Assembly: GCF_937892565.1 (NCBI RefSeq)
Contig: NZ_CALAHQ010000023.1
Span: 62,001 to 126,000 of the forward strand
DNA length: 64,000 nucleotides
From: an uncultured Roseicyclus sp.
GTDB lineage: Bacteria; Pseudomonadota; Alphaproteobacteria; Rhodobacterales; Rhodobacteraceae
Direction of reading: 5' to 3'
Part shown: piece after piece, positions 42,025 through 51,698 of the stretch
How the letters are laid out: each line of letters begins with the position of its first letter
Position numbering within the stretch: position 1 is the stretch's first letter
Notes under the pieces: model-generated
The model's input: the letters and a program-made list of their open reading frames with translations, nothing else
What the model was told of the DNA's origin: nothing
Database searches by the model: none
Program-made: the position numbers and the translations under genes

Positions 42025-42734
42025 GCGGGGATATCGGCGCGCATCTGCTGATCGTCGATGATGACGAACGCATCCGCGGGCTTTTGCAGAAATTCCTGAT
42101 CCGCCATGATTTCATGGCAACCGTCGCGCGCGATGCAGCACAGGCGCGGCGCCTGCTCAAGGGGCTGGCCTTTGATCTGATCGTGCTGGATGTGATGATG
42201 CCGGGCGAAGACGGCCTGAGCCTGTGCCGTGACATCCGGCGGACGCAAGACACCCCCATCTTGCTGCTGACCGCACGCGGCGAGGCGGGCGACCGCATCA
42301 GCGGGCTGGAAGCCGGGGCCGATGATTACCTTGCCAAACCCTTTGAGCCCAAGGAATTGCTGCTCAGGATCAACGCCATATTGCGGCGCGTGCCAAAACC
42401 CGTCGAAGACCGCGCGCTGCCACAGGTGCTGCATATGGGGCCAATCCGCTATGATCTGGACCGCGCCGAGATGTGGCACGGGGCCAAACCCGTGCGCCTG
42501 ACCGCGACCGAGGCCGCCTTGATGCGCATCTTCACCACGACGCCCAACCGCACGATCAGCCGGATGGAACTGGTGACGCTGCTCAACCGCGAAAAGCTGG
42601 GCGCCGATGCGGTGCAGGAACGCGCCGTGGATGTGCAGATCACCCGCCTGCGCCGCAAGATCGAGACGAACCCCAAGGAACCGCGCTATTTGCAGACCGT
42701 GCGCGGCGCGGGTTACATGCTGGCACCCGACTGA
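42021..42734 (+). CDS. petR: OmpR-type response regulator, PetR-like
   Basis: The 237-aa protein has a receiver domain with acidic pocket D13-D15, phospho-acceptor Asp57 (LIVLDVMMPGEDG), Thr84 and Lys106, then a C-terminal winged helix (LTATEAALMRIFTTTPNRTISRMELV, DVQITRLRRKIETNPKEPRYLQTVRGAGYML). No histidine kinase gene is adjacent, so its donor is elsewhere or it works with PetP alone. The PetR identity is inferred from the petP pairing. Confidence 0.88.
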   Translation: MSGDIGAHLLIVDDDERIRGLLQKFLIRHDFMATVARDAAQARRLLKGLAFDLIVLDVMMPGEDGLSLCRDIRRTQDTPILLLTARGEAGDRISGLEAGADDYLAKPFEPKELLLRINAILRRVPKPVEDRALPQVLHMGPIRYDLDRAEMWHGAKPVRLTATEAALMRIFTTTPNRTISRMELVTLLNREKLGADAVQERAVDVQITRLRRKIETNPKEPRYLQTVRGAGYMLAPD

Positions 42735-42749
42735 ACCGGAACCCACGCC

Positions 42750-43682
42750 ATGACGCTTTTGGTAGAAAATCCCGCAGGTCTCGATCATCATACCCCGGCC
42801 GGCCACCCCGAACGGGTCGAACGGCTGGCGGCCGTGACCGCCGCACTCTCGGCCCCCGAATTCGACGATCTGACCCGCATGATCGCCCCCATGGCCGATG
42901 AGGCCGCGCTGCTTTTGGGCCACCCGCAAACCTATGTCGATTGGGTCCGCGCCCAGATGCCCGACAGCGGGCGCGCGGCGCTTGACGCAGATACCCATGC
43001 CAGCCCCGGCACGTGGGAGGCCGCGTTGCGCGGCGTGGGCGGCTGCATGGCCGCCGTGGACGCCGTTCTGACGGGGCGGGCGCGCAACGCCTTTGTCGCG
43101 ACACGGCCCCCCGGCCATCACGCCGAAAGAACCCGTGCGATGGGGTTTTGCCTGTTTTCAACCGTAGCCATCGCCGCGCGGCACGCGCTGGAACACCATG
43201 GCCTGTCACGCGTGGCGGTGGTGGATTTCGACGTGCATCACGGCAATGGCACGCAAGATGTGCTTTGGGATGAACCGCGCGCACTGTTCATATCCTCGCA
43301 CCAGATGCCGCTTTATCCCGGCACGGGCGCGGCCAGCGAACGGGGTGGGTCCAACAATGTGCTGAACCTGCCCTTGCCGCCCGGATCGGACGGGGCGGCG
43401 ATGCGGCGCGCCTTTCAGACCCAGGGCTTTGCCAGATTGCGCGACTGGGCGCCGGACCTGATCCTGATCTCGGCGGGCTTTGATGCCCATGCCGATGATC
43501 CCTTGGCCAATCTGATGTGGGACGAGACGGATTTCGCGTGGATCACACGCGGTCTTTGCGACATCGCCGATGAGGTCTGTGGCGGGCGCGTGGTCTCGAC
43601 TCTGGAAGGCGGGTATGATCTTCCGGCCTTGGCGGCTAGCGCCGCGGTGCATGTCATGGAACTCAAGGAGCGGCACGGATGA
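42750..43682 (+). CDS. Histone-deacetylase-family hydrolase
   Basis: The 310-aa protein belongs to the zinc-dependent HDAC/acetoin-utilisation family. It has RPPGHHAERTRAMGFCLFSTVAI with the active-site His pair, then VAVVDFDVHHGNGTQDVLWDEP with the Zn-binding Asp/His, SHQMPLYPGTG and LILISAGFDAHADDPLANL. Bacterial members deacetylate polyamines, acetoin-related proteins or acyl-lysine; the substrate here is unknown. Its stop overlaps the xseB start. Confidence 0.93.
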   Translation: MTLLVENPAGLDHHTPAGHPERVERLAAVTAALSAPEFDDLTRMIAPMADEAALLLGHPQTYVDWVRAQMPDSGRAALDADTHASPGTWEAALRGVGGCMAAVDAVLTGRARNAFVATRPPGHHAERTRAMGFCLFSTVAIAARHALEHHGLSRVAVVDFDVHHGNGTQDVLWDEPRALFISSHQMPLYPGTGAASERGGSNNVLNLPLPPGSDGAAMRRAFQTQGFARLRDWAPDLILISAGFDAHADDPLANLMWDETDFAWITRGLCDIADEVCGGRVVSTLEGGYDLPALAASAAVHVMELKERHG

Positions 43683-43924
43683 GCGACGCCAAACCCATCG
43701 CGGAAATGAGCTTCGAGGAAGCGATCCGGGAACTTGAACAGGTGGTCAGCGCGCTGGACCGGGGCGATGTGGCGCTTGAAGATTCGATCAAGCTCTATGA
43801 ACGCGGCGCCGCCCTCAAGGCACGCTGCGAGGCCAAGCTGAAAGAGGCCGAGGAAAAAGTCGCGCAGATCACGCTCGACACCAATGGCCAGCCCACAGGC
43901 AGCACCCCGGTCGAAGGTCTTTGA
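43679..43924 (+). CDS. xseB: Exodeoxyribonuclease VII small subunit
   Basis: XseB is the helical small subunit of the exonuclease that degrades single-stranded DNA. The 81-aa product has the standard pattern MSFEEAIRELEQVVSALDRGDVALEDSIKLYERGAALKARCEAKLKEAEEKV. It lies between the HDAC-like gene (4-base overlap) and ispA (3-base gap). The large subunit XseA is not in the window. Confidence 0.95.
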   Translation: MSDAKPIAEMSFEEAIRELEQVVSALDRGDVALEDSIKLYERGAALKARCEAKLKEAEEKVAQITLDTNGQPTGSTPVEGL

Positions 43925-43927
43925 CCC

Positions 43928-44794
43928 GTGTTCAAGTTGGCGCTGGCGGCGGCACAGGCGGATATTTCGGATTTCCTGATTGCGGAACTGGCGCGTTTTG
44001 GCCCTGACCGCGTGGCCGAAGGCATGCGCTACGCCACGGATGGCGGCAAACGGCTGCGCGGATTTCTGGCGCTGGAAAGCGCGGCGCTGTTCGATGTGCC
44101 GCGCGATCAGGCGATGGTCGCGGCGGGTGCGGTGGAATGTCTGCACGCCTACAGCCTGGTGCATGACGATCTGCCCTGCATGGATGATGATGATCTGCGC
44201 CGGGGCCAGCCCACCGTGCATGTGAAATGGGACGAGGCGACCGCCGTTCTGGTGGGTGATGCGCTTCAAAGCTTTGCCTTTGAGCTTTTGGCCGATCCGC
44301 GCGCGGGCGATGCTGCACAGCGTGTGGCGCTGGTGGCCAGCCTTGCGCGGGCATCGGGCGCTCAGGGCATGGTGCTGGGTCAGGCCCAGGATATCGCCGC
44401 CGAAACCGCGGCCGCCCCCCTGACGCTCGATCAGATCACCCAATTGCAGGGCAACAAGACCGGCCGCCTGATCGAATGGCCCGCGCTGGCGGGGGCGATG
44501 TTGGGGCGGGCCGATCCGGCACCGCTCCTGGCCTATGCGCGCGCCATCGGGCTTGCCTTTCAGATCGCCGATGACATCCTGGATGTGACGGGCGACGCTG
44601 CCACCGCCGGGAAGGCGCTGCAAAAGGATGCCGCCGCCGGCAAGGCGACCTTTGTGTCGCTTTTGGGGCTGGATGCGGCCAAGCTTCGCGCCGCCGATCT
44701 CGTGGCCGAGGCAGAGGCCGCGCTGACCCCCTATGGCGAAAAGGCGCATCACCTGACCGCGCTGGCGCGCTACGTCGTCGACCGCGACAAGTAA
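43928..44794 (+). CDS. ispA: Farnesyl diphosphate synthase (polyprenyl synthetase)
   Basis: IspA condenses isopentenyl and dimethylallyl units into farnesyl diphosphate. The 288-aa protein starts at GTG and shows [17 protein letters not shown], the first Asp-rich motif [29 protein letters not shown], and the second motif [13 protein letters not shown]. Residues before the first Asp motif (LVHDDLP) fit short-chain synthases. The next gene, dxs, supplies the same pathway. Confidence 0.95.
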   Translation: MFKLALAAAQADISDFLIAELARFGPDRVAEGMRYATDGGKRLRGFLALESAALFDVPRDQAMVAAGAVECLHAYSLVHDDLPCMDDDDLRRGQPTVHVKWDEATAVLVGDALQSFAFELLADPRAGDAAQRVALVASLARASGAQGMVLGQAQDIAAETAAAPLTLDQITQLQGNKTGRLIEWPALAGAMLGRADPAPLLAYARAIGLAFQIADDILDVTGDAATAGKALQKDAAAGKATFVSLLGLDAAKLRAADLVAEAEAALTPYGEKAHHLTALARYVVDRDK

Positions 44795-44814
44795 GGCCCA
44801 AGGAAACCAAGCCC

Positions 44815-46740
44815 GTGACCCTGACCGCCCGCCCGACAACCCCTTTGCTTGACCGCGTGAGCGCGCCCGCCGATCTCAAGCGGATGAGCGACGGCGACTT
44901 GCGCCGTCTGGCCGATGAGCTGCGCGCCGAAACCATCTGGTCGGTCAGCCAGACGGGTGGGCATTTCGGGGCGGGTCTGGGCGTGGTGGAACTGACCGTG
45001 GCGATCCATGCCGTTTTCGACACGCCGCGCGACAAGCTGATCTGGGATGTCAGCCACCAGAGCTATCCCCACAAGATCCTGACGGGGCGGCGCGCACAAA
45101 TGGGCACGATCCGGCAAAAGGATGGGCTGTCGGGTTTCACCAGGCGATCGGAATCGCCCTATGATCCCTTTGGCGCGGCGCATTCCTCGACGAGCATTTC
45201 GGCGGCACTGGGCTTTGCCGTGGCGCGCGATCTGGGGGGCGATTGTGACACCGGCCATGGCGATGCGATTGCCGTCATCGGCGACGGTGCGCTGTCGGGC
45301 GGCATGGCCTATGAGGCGATGAACAATGCGGGCCATCTGGGCAAGCGGCTGATCGTCATTCTCAACGACAACGAGATGTCGATCGCGCCGCCCACGGGGG
45401 CGATGTCGTCCTATCTGTCACGGCTTTACGCCGGCGCGCCCTTTCAGGAGCTGAAAGCCGCAGCCAAGGGCGCGGTGTCGCTCTTGCCCGAACCCTTTCA
45501 GGAAGGGGCGCGGCGCGCCAAGGAATTGATCAAGGCCGCCACCGTCGGTGGCACGCTCTTTGAGGAGCTGGGCTTTTCCTATGTCGGCCCGATCGACGGG
45601 CATGACATGGACCAGCTTCTGGCCATCCTGCGCACGGTCAAGGCGCGCGCCGATGGGCCGATGCTGATTCATGCGATCACCAAAAAGGGCAAGGGCTACG
45701 CCGAACACCGACCCGACCGGGGCCATGCGACCGCAAAATTCGACATCCAGACGGGCGAACAGAAAAAGGCCCCGTCAAATGCGCCCAGCTACACCAAGGT
45801 TTTCGCCCAATCGCTGATCCGCGAGGCGCAACAGGATCCGCAGATCGTGGCCGTGACCGCCGCGATGCCCGATGGCACGGGTCTGGACCTGTTCGCCGAA
45901 CGCTTTCCCAGCCGTTGCTTTGATGTGGGCATTGCCGAACAGCATGCCGTCACCTTTTGCGCGGGCATGGCGGCGGGGGGGCTGAAACCCGTCTGTGCGA
46001 TCTATTCCACATTCCTGCAGCGCGGCTATGACCAGATCGTGCATGACGTGGCGATCCAGCGCCTGCCCGTGCGCTTTGCCATCGACCGGGCGGGGCTGGT
46101 GGGGGCCGATGGCGCGACCCATGCGGGCAGTTTCGACATCGCCTTTTTGGCCAATCTGCCGGGCTTTGTGGTGATGGCCGCCGCCGATGAGGCGGAACTG
46201 ATGCATATGCTGCGCACGGCGCTGGCCTACGACGACGGGCCATCGGCCTTTCGCTTTCCGCGCGGCGAAGGTGTGGGCGTCGATCTGCCCGAGCGGGGCC
46301 ATGTGCTGGACATCGGGCGCGGCCGCCTGATCGCCGAGGGCAACCGGGTGGCCATCCTGAATTTCGGCACCCGCCTGAAAGAGGTGCGCGAAGCCGCCGA
46401 GGCGCTGGCGCAAAAGGGCATCCGCCCAACCATCGCGGATGCCCGTTTCGCCAAGCCGCTCGACCGCGATCTGATCTTGCAGCTTGCCCGCCACCACGAG
46501 GCACTGATCACCATCGAGGAAGGCGCCGTGGGCGGTTTTTGTTCCCATGTTGCTCAGCTTTTGGCCGAGGCGGGCGTCTTTGACACCGGCCTCAAGTTCC
46601 GCTCGATGGTCTTGCCCGACATCTTCATCGATCAGGCCAGCCCCGAGGATATGTATGCCGTGGCGAGAATGAACGCCGCCGATATCGAGGCCAAGGTGCT
46701 GGATGTGCTGGGCGTGGCGCGGTTGGAAAAGCGGGCTTGA
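44815..46740 (+). CDS. dxs: 1-deoxy-D-xylulose-5-phosphate synthase
   Basis: Dxs joins pyruvate and glyceraldehyde 3-phosphate with thiamine diphosphate, the first step of the MEP isoprenoid path. The 641-aa protein starts at GTG. It has [21 protein letters not shown], the ThDP motif [29 protein letters not shown], then the transketolase half [31 protein letters not shown] and the C-terminal domain. Length is normal. The xseB-ispA-dxs order is common in Rhodobacteraceae. Confidence 0.98.
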   Translation: MTLTARPTTPLLDRVSAPADLKRMSDGDLRRLADELRAETIWSVSQTGGHFGAGLGVVELTVAIHAVFDTPRDKLIWDVSHQSYPHKILTGRRAQMGTIRQKDGLSGFTRRSESPYDPFGAAHSSTSISAALGFAVARDLGGDCDTGHGDAIAVIGDGALSGGMAYEAMNNAGHLGKRLIVILNDNEMSIAPPTGAMSSYLSRLYAGAPFQELKAAAKGAVSLLPEPFQEGARRAKELIKAATVGGTLFEELGFSYVGPIDGHDMDQLLAILRTVKARADGPMLIHAITKKGKGYAEHRPDRGHATAKFDIQTGEQKKAPSNAPSYTKVFAQSLIREAQQDPQIVAVTAAMPDGTGLDLFAERFPSRCFDVGIAEQHAVTFCAGMAAGGLKPVCAIYSTFLQRGYDQIVHDVAIQRLPVRFAIDRAGLVGADGATHAGSFDIAFLANLPGFVVMAAADEAELMHMLRTALAYDDGPSAFRFPRGEGVGVDLPERGHVLDIGRGRLIAEGNRVAILNFGTRLKEVREAAEALAQKGIRPTIADARFAKPLDRDLILQLARHHEALITIEEGAVGGFCSHVAQLLAEAGVFDTGLKFRSMVLPDIFIDQASPEDMYAVARMNAADIEAKVLDVLGVARLEKRA

Positions 46741-46832
46741 CCCCTCGGCGCAAACCCCCGAGGGTTGGACGGGACTGACCGGCGGCTTGGGGGCACCGTC
46801 GAATGCCCGCTGTCCCCAGAGCATGATCGGCG

Positions 46833-47264
46833 ATGTCGCGCGTAACCTGTACCGCTTTGCCTGTCGGAGTGTGGCCTGTGCTGTCCTTTTGGTTGATCGT
46901 GTTGCGCCTTGCCAAGGGTGTTCGCCTGTGTTGGCGCGATCTGGTCTTTCGAACGACCCTGTTTCTGGTCTGCCTGACGGTTCTGTCGGGCACACTGTTC
47001 TACCGCTCGATCGAAGGTTGGGGATGGATCGATGCGGTCTATTTCAGCGTGGCAACCATCGCGACGGTAGGGTACGGCGATCTGGCCCCGACGACTGATC
47101 TTGGCAAGATCTTCACCGTCTTTTTCATGCTGGTGGGCATTGGCCTGTTCGTGGCGTTGGTGACGCAAATCGCCCGCGCACTGACCACCACTCCCGCGTC
47201 ACAAACGGGCATGGACCCGGCCGAAACCGACAGATCGCCGGAACGGCCGACAGACGACCCGTGA
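46833..47264 (+). CDS. Two-helix potassium channel
   Basis: The 143-aa protein has a first membrane segment (about 42-56), a pore helix and the K+ selectivity filter TVGYGD (residues 78-83, in ATIATVGYGDLAP), then a second membrane segment (about 92-116). There is no voltage sensor and no RCK domain, only a short polar tail. This is the minimal KcsA-like channel layout. Its stop converges on a sodium-channel gene 58 bases away. The ATG used gives a basic N-terminal extension; a later start is possible. Confidence 0.87.
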   Translation: MSRVTCTALPVGVWPVLSFWLIVLRLAKGVRLCWRDLVFRTTLFLVCLTVLSGTLFYRSIEGWGWIDAVYFSVATIATVGYGDLAPTTDLGKIFTVFFMLVGIGLFVALVTQIARALTTTPASQTGMDPAETDRSPERPTDDP

Positions 47265-47322
47265 GTACGGTGGGCCCTTCCACGCGGGGCGTAACAGCCG
47301 GGTGGCTGCCACGCCTTTCGCA

Positions 47323-48120
47323 TCAGCGCGCGTTTTCCAGCCGCTCCTCGATCTTCCTGAGCCGATCCAGCACCTCGTCGCGGTAGGCGTCGGTGGCGGC
47401 GTTGCTTTCCACGGCATGGGCGTCTTGCATGGAATTGACCACCAGACCCACGATCAGGTTCACCACCGCGAAGGTCGTGACCATGATGAAGGGCACGAAA
47501 AACGCCCAGGCATAGGGATAGATCTCCAGCACCGGCCGCACGATCCCCATCGACCAGCTTTCCAGCGTCATGATCTGGAACAGCGTGTAAAGCGACGCGC
47601 CGATGGAACCGAACCATTCCGGGAAACTGGCGGCGAAAAGCTTGGTCGCCATCACGGCCCCGATGTAAAAGATGATCGACATCAAGAGAAACACCGACCC
47701 CATCCCCGGCAGGGCGGTCAACAAACCCTCGACCACGCGCCGCAGCGACGGCACGGCGGACACGATCCGCAGCACCCGCAAGATGCGCAGCGCGCGCAGC
47801 ACCGACAGCCCCTGTGCACCCGGCACCAGCGCGATACCCACGATCCCGAAATCAAAGATATTCCACCCCGAGCGGAAAAACCGCGGGCCCAGCGCCACCA
47901 GTTTCAACACGATCTCGATCACAAAGATGATCAAACAGGCGCGGTCCAGCGCCAAGATCAAGGGGCCTGCTGATGCCATGATGGCCGGCGATGTCTCTAG
48001 CCCCAGGATCACGGCGTTGAACAAGATCACGCCGATGATCGTGTTGCGAATGGCGGGGCGTTCCAGCCACAGGGCCAGGCGGGGGCGAAACCCCGGGTCG
48101 GTGGAAATGATGTCACTCAT
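47323..48120 (-). CDS. Voltage-gated sodium channel (NaChBac/NavAb type)
   Basis: The 265-aa protein has six membrane segments: S1-S3 (about 25-100), an S4 sensor with arginines at 109, 112, 115 and 118 (VLRALRILRVLRIV), and S5-pore-S6. The selectivity filter is TLESWSM (185-191), identical to the sodium-selective filter of NavAb-type channels. S6 is FVPFIMVTTFAVVNLIVGLVV, and a C-terminal coiled coil (about 230-265) should hold the tetramer. Such channels occur in marine and alkaliphilic bacteria and affect motility and pH responses. Confidence 0.93.
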   Translation of the reverse strand: MSDIISTDPGFRPRLALWLERPAIRNTIIGVILFNAVILGLETSPAIMASAGPLILALDRACLIIFVIEIVLKLVALGPRFFRSGWNIFDFGIVGIALVPGAQGLSVLRALRILRVLRIVSAVPSLRRVVEGLLTALPGMGSVFLLMSIIFYIGAVMATKLFAASFPEWFGSIGASLYTLFQIMTLESWSMGIVRPVLEIYPYAWAFFVPFIMVTTFAVVNLIVGLVVNSMQDAHAVESNAATDAYRDEVLDRLRKIEERLENAR

Positions 48121-48130
48121 GATGGCTCCC

Positions 48131-49363
48131 TCAGTCGCCGCTCAGATGGGGCAGCGACAGGCTGGCGGCAAGCTCGATATGCGGGGTCCAGCGAAATTGA
48201 TCGACGGGTTGCACCCAATTCAGGCGATAACCCCCCTGGATGAGCAAGGCAGCATCGCGGGCAAAGGTCACGGGGTTGCACGACACCATGGCAATGCGCG
48301 GCAGTTGTGCGGCGGCCAAGGCACGGGTCTGCGCCTCGGCGCCGGCACGCGGCGGGTCGATGGCCACCCCATCAAGGCGGCGCAAATCCTCGGGCAGGAT
48401 CGGGTTGCGGAACAGATCGCGGCATTCGGTCGTGACCGGGCGCAATCCCTCGGCGTGGCGGGCGGCGTGATCGAGAGCCGCCAGAAGCGCGGCCTCCCCC
48501 TCGACGGCATGAACCGCAGCGCGGCGCGCAAGCGGCAGGGCAAAGGTGCCAGCGCCCGCGAACAGATCGGCGATGCGGGTCGCGCCCTCCAGCGCCTCGG
48601 TCACGGCGGCGACCAGGGCCGCCTCCCCCTCGGGGGTGGCCTGCAGAAAGGCACCGGGCGGCGGGGCGACACGCGCCGGCCCAAATCGCAGCACAGGGGC
48701 GGCGTCTGCATAGACCGGCTCATCGCCCCAGGTCAGTCGGGCGATGCGGTCCCGAAACCGGGGAAGGGCCGCGCGCAACCCGGCATCAAGCGCCTTGCCC
48801 CCCGTCACGGCGCAATCGATGCCCGTCTCGGTCAGCGTCAGCGCAAAGGCCAGCGTGCCCGAACGCGATCCGCCCAGCTGCGTCATCTCTTCCAGAAAGG
48901 GGATCAGCGCCACCAGGGGTGGGGCCAGCACATGGCAATCGGCAATCGGCACGATCACATCGGACCGCCGCGCATGAAACCCCACCAGCGCGCCCTTTTT
49001 CATGCGCCGGCCCGCCAGTGTGGCGCGGCGTCGTGTGCGGGCGGGTGAGGTGAGCGTGGGCCGGATCAGCGCCGCGATGCCATGGGCGGCCAGCGCGGCG
49101 GCGATCACCCCCGCCTTCCATTCGGCGACAAACCGATCCGTGGCATGCATCAGCGAACAGCCCCCGCAACTGCGGTAATGGGCACAGGGCGCGCGCACCC
49201 GGTCGACCGATGGCGTGAGGATGCGGGGCGTCTCCATCCGGTCGCCCTCGACCACGCCTTCGACCACCTCACCTGGCAGGGTGAGCGGCACAAAGACCGG
49301 GCCGGGTGCAATCCCGTCGCCCTGATGGCCAAGCCGGTGGATGGTCAGGTGCGTGGCGGTCAT
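48131..49363 (-). CDS. SAM-dependent RNA uracil-C5 methyltransferase (RlmD/TrmA type)
   Basis: The 410-aa protein has an N-terminal TRAM-like stretch (IHRLGHQGDGIAPGPVFVPLTLPGEVVEG), cysteines for a 4Fe-4S cluster (APCAHYRSCGGCS and a fourth in VIVPIADCHVLAPP), a SAM domain with ADLFAGAGTFALPLARRAAVHAVEG, IDPPRAGAEAQTRAL, and catalytic Cys in MVSCNPVTFARDA. These fit m5U methyltransferases of rRNA or tRNA; which site is modified is not clear. It overlaps the VOC gene by 4 bases. Confidence 0.92.
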   Translation of the reverse strand: MTATHLTIHRLGHQGDGIAPGPVFVPLTLPGEVVEGVVEGDRMETPRILTPSVDRVRAPCAHYRSCGGCSLMHATDRFVAEWKAGVIAAALAAHGIAALIRPTLTSPARTRRRATLAGRRMKKGALVGFHARRSDVIVPIADCHVLAPPLVALIPFLEEMTQLGGSRSGTLAFALTLTETGIDCAVTGGKALDAGLRAALPRFRDRIARLTWGDEPVYADAAPVLRFGPARVAPPPGAFLQATPEGEAALVAAVTEALEGATRIADLFAGAGTFALPLARRAAVHAVEGEAALLAALDHAARHAEGLRPVTTECRDLFRNPILPEDLRRLDGVAIDPPRAGAEAQTRALAAAQLPRIAMVSCNPVTFARDAALLIQGGYRLNWVQPVDQFRWTPHIELAASLSLPHLSGD

Positions 49364-49782
49364 GGGATCGGGATTGCGGGCGAAAAGGCATAGCCTTCGG
49401 GAGACAGGATCGTGCCCTCGCGCAGGCCATGCGGCTTGTCGGTGGCGGGTTCGCGCACCACATGCCCCGCCGCTTGGGCCCGCGCAATGGCCGTGTCGGG
49501 ATCGATGCCGAAGAGATACATCTGCACCCCGCCCCCGCGCGGCGGATTTTCCGGGATCAGCGCGGGCAGCGGATGGCGGGCAAAGGCCCCATCCGAATGA
49601 AGCTGCAACAACATCCCCCCATGGCGCATGATGGCAAAATCATCCGACAGGCGATGAACCGACAGGCCGAACACCTCTGCCAGAAACCCTGCAAGCCCCC
49701 GCACATCGCGCGTCAGCAGGTTGATGCCGATACCCGTCAGGCTGCGGCCCAGCGTGTCGGCGGAAACGGTTTCAAGGTCCAT
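49360..49782 (-). CDS. VOC (glyoxalase/bleomycin-resistance) family protein
   Basis: The 140-aa protein has the paired beta-alpha-beta-beta-beta pattern: LTGIGINLLTRDVRGLAGFLAEVFGLSVHRLSDDFAIMRHGGMLLQLH, then GGGVQMYLFGIDPDTAIARAQAAGHVVREPATDKPHGLREGTILSPEGYAF. The order is that of VOC enzymes such as glyoxalases and dioxygenases, with possible metal ligands His and Glu. The substrate cannot be read. It is upstream-coupled to the RNA methyltransferase gene. Confidence 0.82.
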   Translation of the reverse strand: MDLETVSADTLGRSLTGIGINLLTRDVRGLAGFLAEVFGLSVHRLSDDFAIMRHGGMLLQLHSDGAFARHPLPALIPENPPRGGGVQMYLFGIDPDTAIARAQAAGHVVREPATDKPHGLREGTILSPEGYAFSPAIPIP

Positions 49783-49838
49783 GGCGGCGCCCCTTTTATG
49801 TCAGGAATGCTGCCCTATCCGGGTCAGCTTAACCAGCC

Positions 49839-51698
49839 TCATTCGGCGGCCTCCGCCAGACCCAGAAAACCGCCCGATTGGCGGTTCCAGTAGCGCGCGT
49901 ACAGACCGCCCCTGGCCAACAGGCTGTCATGGGTGCCATCCTCGATGATGCGGCCCTGATCGAGAACGATGATCCGGTCCATCGCCGACAGCGTGGACAG
50001 CCGGTGCGCGATGGCGATCACGGTCTTGCCCGCCATCACCTCGATCAGCGTGTTCTGGATGGCGGCCTCAACCTCACTGTCGAGCGCGCTGGTCGCCTCG
50101 TCAAGCACCAGAACCGGGGCATCCTTCAGAAAGGCGCGCGCCAGCGCGATGCGTTGGCGTTGCCCGCCCGACAGCTTGACGCCCCGCTCACCCAGATGCG
50201 CGTCATAGCCGCGACGCCCCCTGTGATCGATCAGACCGGTGATGAAATCATGCGCCTCGGCCCGAACGGCGGCTTGCTGCACATCGGCCGTGGTGGCGTC
50301 GGGGCGGCCATAGCGGATATTGTCCAGCGCGGAACGGTTGAACATCGCCGTATCTTGCGTGACCATCCCGATCTGGCGGCGCAGGCTGTCTTGCTGGATC
50401 GCGCGCACATCGATGCCATCGAGCGTCACGCGCCCTGCTTCGGTGTCGTGCAGCCGCAACAACAGCGCCACGAGCGTTGATTTCCCCGCCCCCGAGGCGC
50501 CGACAATGCCCAGTTTCTGGCCCGGTTCGACCACCAGATCGATACCATCGACCCCGCCGGTCCGGCGGCCATACGCGAAACCGACCCCTTCAAACGCGAT
50601 GCGCCCGGTGGCGATGGTCAGATCGACCGCGCCCGGCGCATCGGTCAGCTCATGGGGCGGTGTCAGCGTGCGCATGCCATCCTCGACCTCGCCCAGATTG
50701 GCGTAGATCGTCATCAGCGTGAAACTGACCCAACCGGTCATCTGCGCGATGCGCATCGACACGGCGCCGATGGCTGCGATCTCACCGGCGCTGACCCGGC
50801 CACCTTGCCACAACATGATGGCCACCAGCACCAGAGCCACCGGCAAGACCCCCGCCGCAGCCATCAGCGCAAAGCGAAAACCCGTCGACATGATGCCGAA
50901 ATCCAGTGACGCGGTGCGATAGCCGCGCATCGCCTCGATCGCGGTCTGATCTTCATGGGCGACATGGCCAAACAGCTTGACGGTCTTGATGTTGGTGATG
51001 GTGTCGACGATCTGGCCCGTCACATTGGCGCGCGCCGCCGCCCGCGATTTCGACAAGGCCCGGATGCGCGGCAAATACCAGCGGATCATGTAGGCATATC
51101 CGATGGTCCAGATCAGCAAGATCAGCCCGATCCGCCAATCGATTGCGGCCAGCATCACCACCGCAGCAATCAAGGTGGCCACCGCAAAAGCGCCGGCATT
51201 GATCACCTCGGTGACGACATTGACCAATGCGGCGGCGGTCTGCATCTGTTTTTGCGCGATGCGGCCTGCAAAATCATTGTCGAAAAAGCTGACCGCATGG
51301 CCCAGCGACCAGCGGTGCAAGCGGCTTTGGATCAGGGGCGCAAGATTGGGCGGCAAAACGATGCCGTTGAACGCGGCCGAGGCACCAAAGAAGAACGGCC
51401 GCACCAAAAGGTAGAAACCGACATAGACCGCGATGAGCAGCGCGTTGTCAGCGAAATATCCCGCCGGTCCATGCGCCAGCGCGCTGTCGATCACCAGACC
51501 CAAAAGCCAGGCCGAAATGACCTCGGTCGCGCCTGCAAAGGCCGAAAAGACGGTGGCGACCCAGATCACCGGCCATGCACCCGACAGGCACCAGCGCAGG
51601 AACGGTGACATGTCGCGGGGTGGCGGACCATCGGCCGGGGCAAAGCCGTCGATCAGACCGGCCAGCCAAACCAGCACAGGGCGCAAGGCCGCCGTCAT
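49839..51698 (-). CDS. ABC exporter subunit (permease-ATPase fusion), second of a pair
   Basis: The 619-aa protein has six membrane segments (about 35-345) and a C-terminal ATPase with Walker A VGASGAGKSTLVALLL, signature LSGGQRQRIALAR, Walker B VLVLDEATSALDSE and switch His in IAIAHRLSTL. It is a type IV (MsbA-like) half-transporter. The preceding gene encodes a similar protein with a 4-base overlap, so the two probably form a heterodimer. The substrate (lipid, drug or peptide) is unknown. Confidence 0.92.
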   Translation of the reverse strand: MTAALRPVLVWLAGLIDGFAPADGPPPRDMSPFLRWCLSGAWPVIWVATVFSAFAGATEVISAWLLGLVIDSALAHGPAGYFADNALLIAVYVGFYLLVRPFFFGASAAFNGIVLPPNLAPLIQSRLHRWSLGHAVSFFDNDFAGRIAQKQMQTAAALVNVVTEVINAGAFAVATLIAAVVMLAAIDWRIGLILLIWTIGYAYMIRWYLPRIRALSKSRAAARANVTGQIVDTITNIKTVKLFGHVAHEDQTAIEAMRGYRTASLDFGIMSTGFRFALMAAAGVLPVALVLVAIMLWQGGRVSAGEIAAIGAVSMRIAQMTGWVSFTLMTIYANLGEVEDGMRTLTPPHELTDAPGAVDLTIATGRIAFEGVGFAYGRRTGGVDGIDLVVEPGQKLGIVGASGAGKSTLVALLLRLHDTEAGRVTLDGIDVRAIQQDSLRRQIGMVTQDTAMFNRSALDNIRYGRPDATTADVQQAAVRAEAHDFITGLIDHRGRRGYDAHLGERGVKLSGGQRQRIALARAFLKDAPVLVLDEATSALDSEVEAAIQNTLIEVMAGKTVIAIAHRLSTLSAMDRIIVLDQGRIIEDGTHDSLLARGGLYARYWNRQSGGFLGLAEAAE

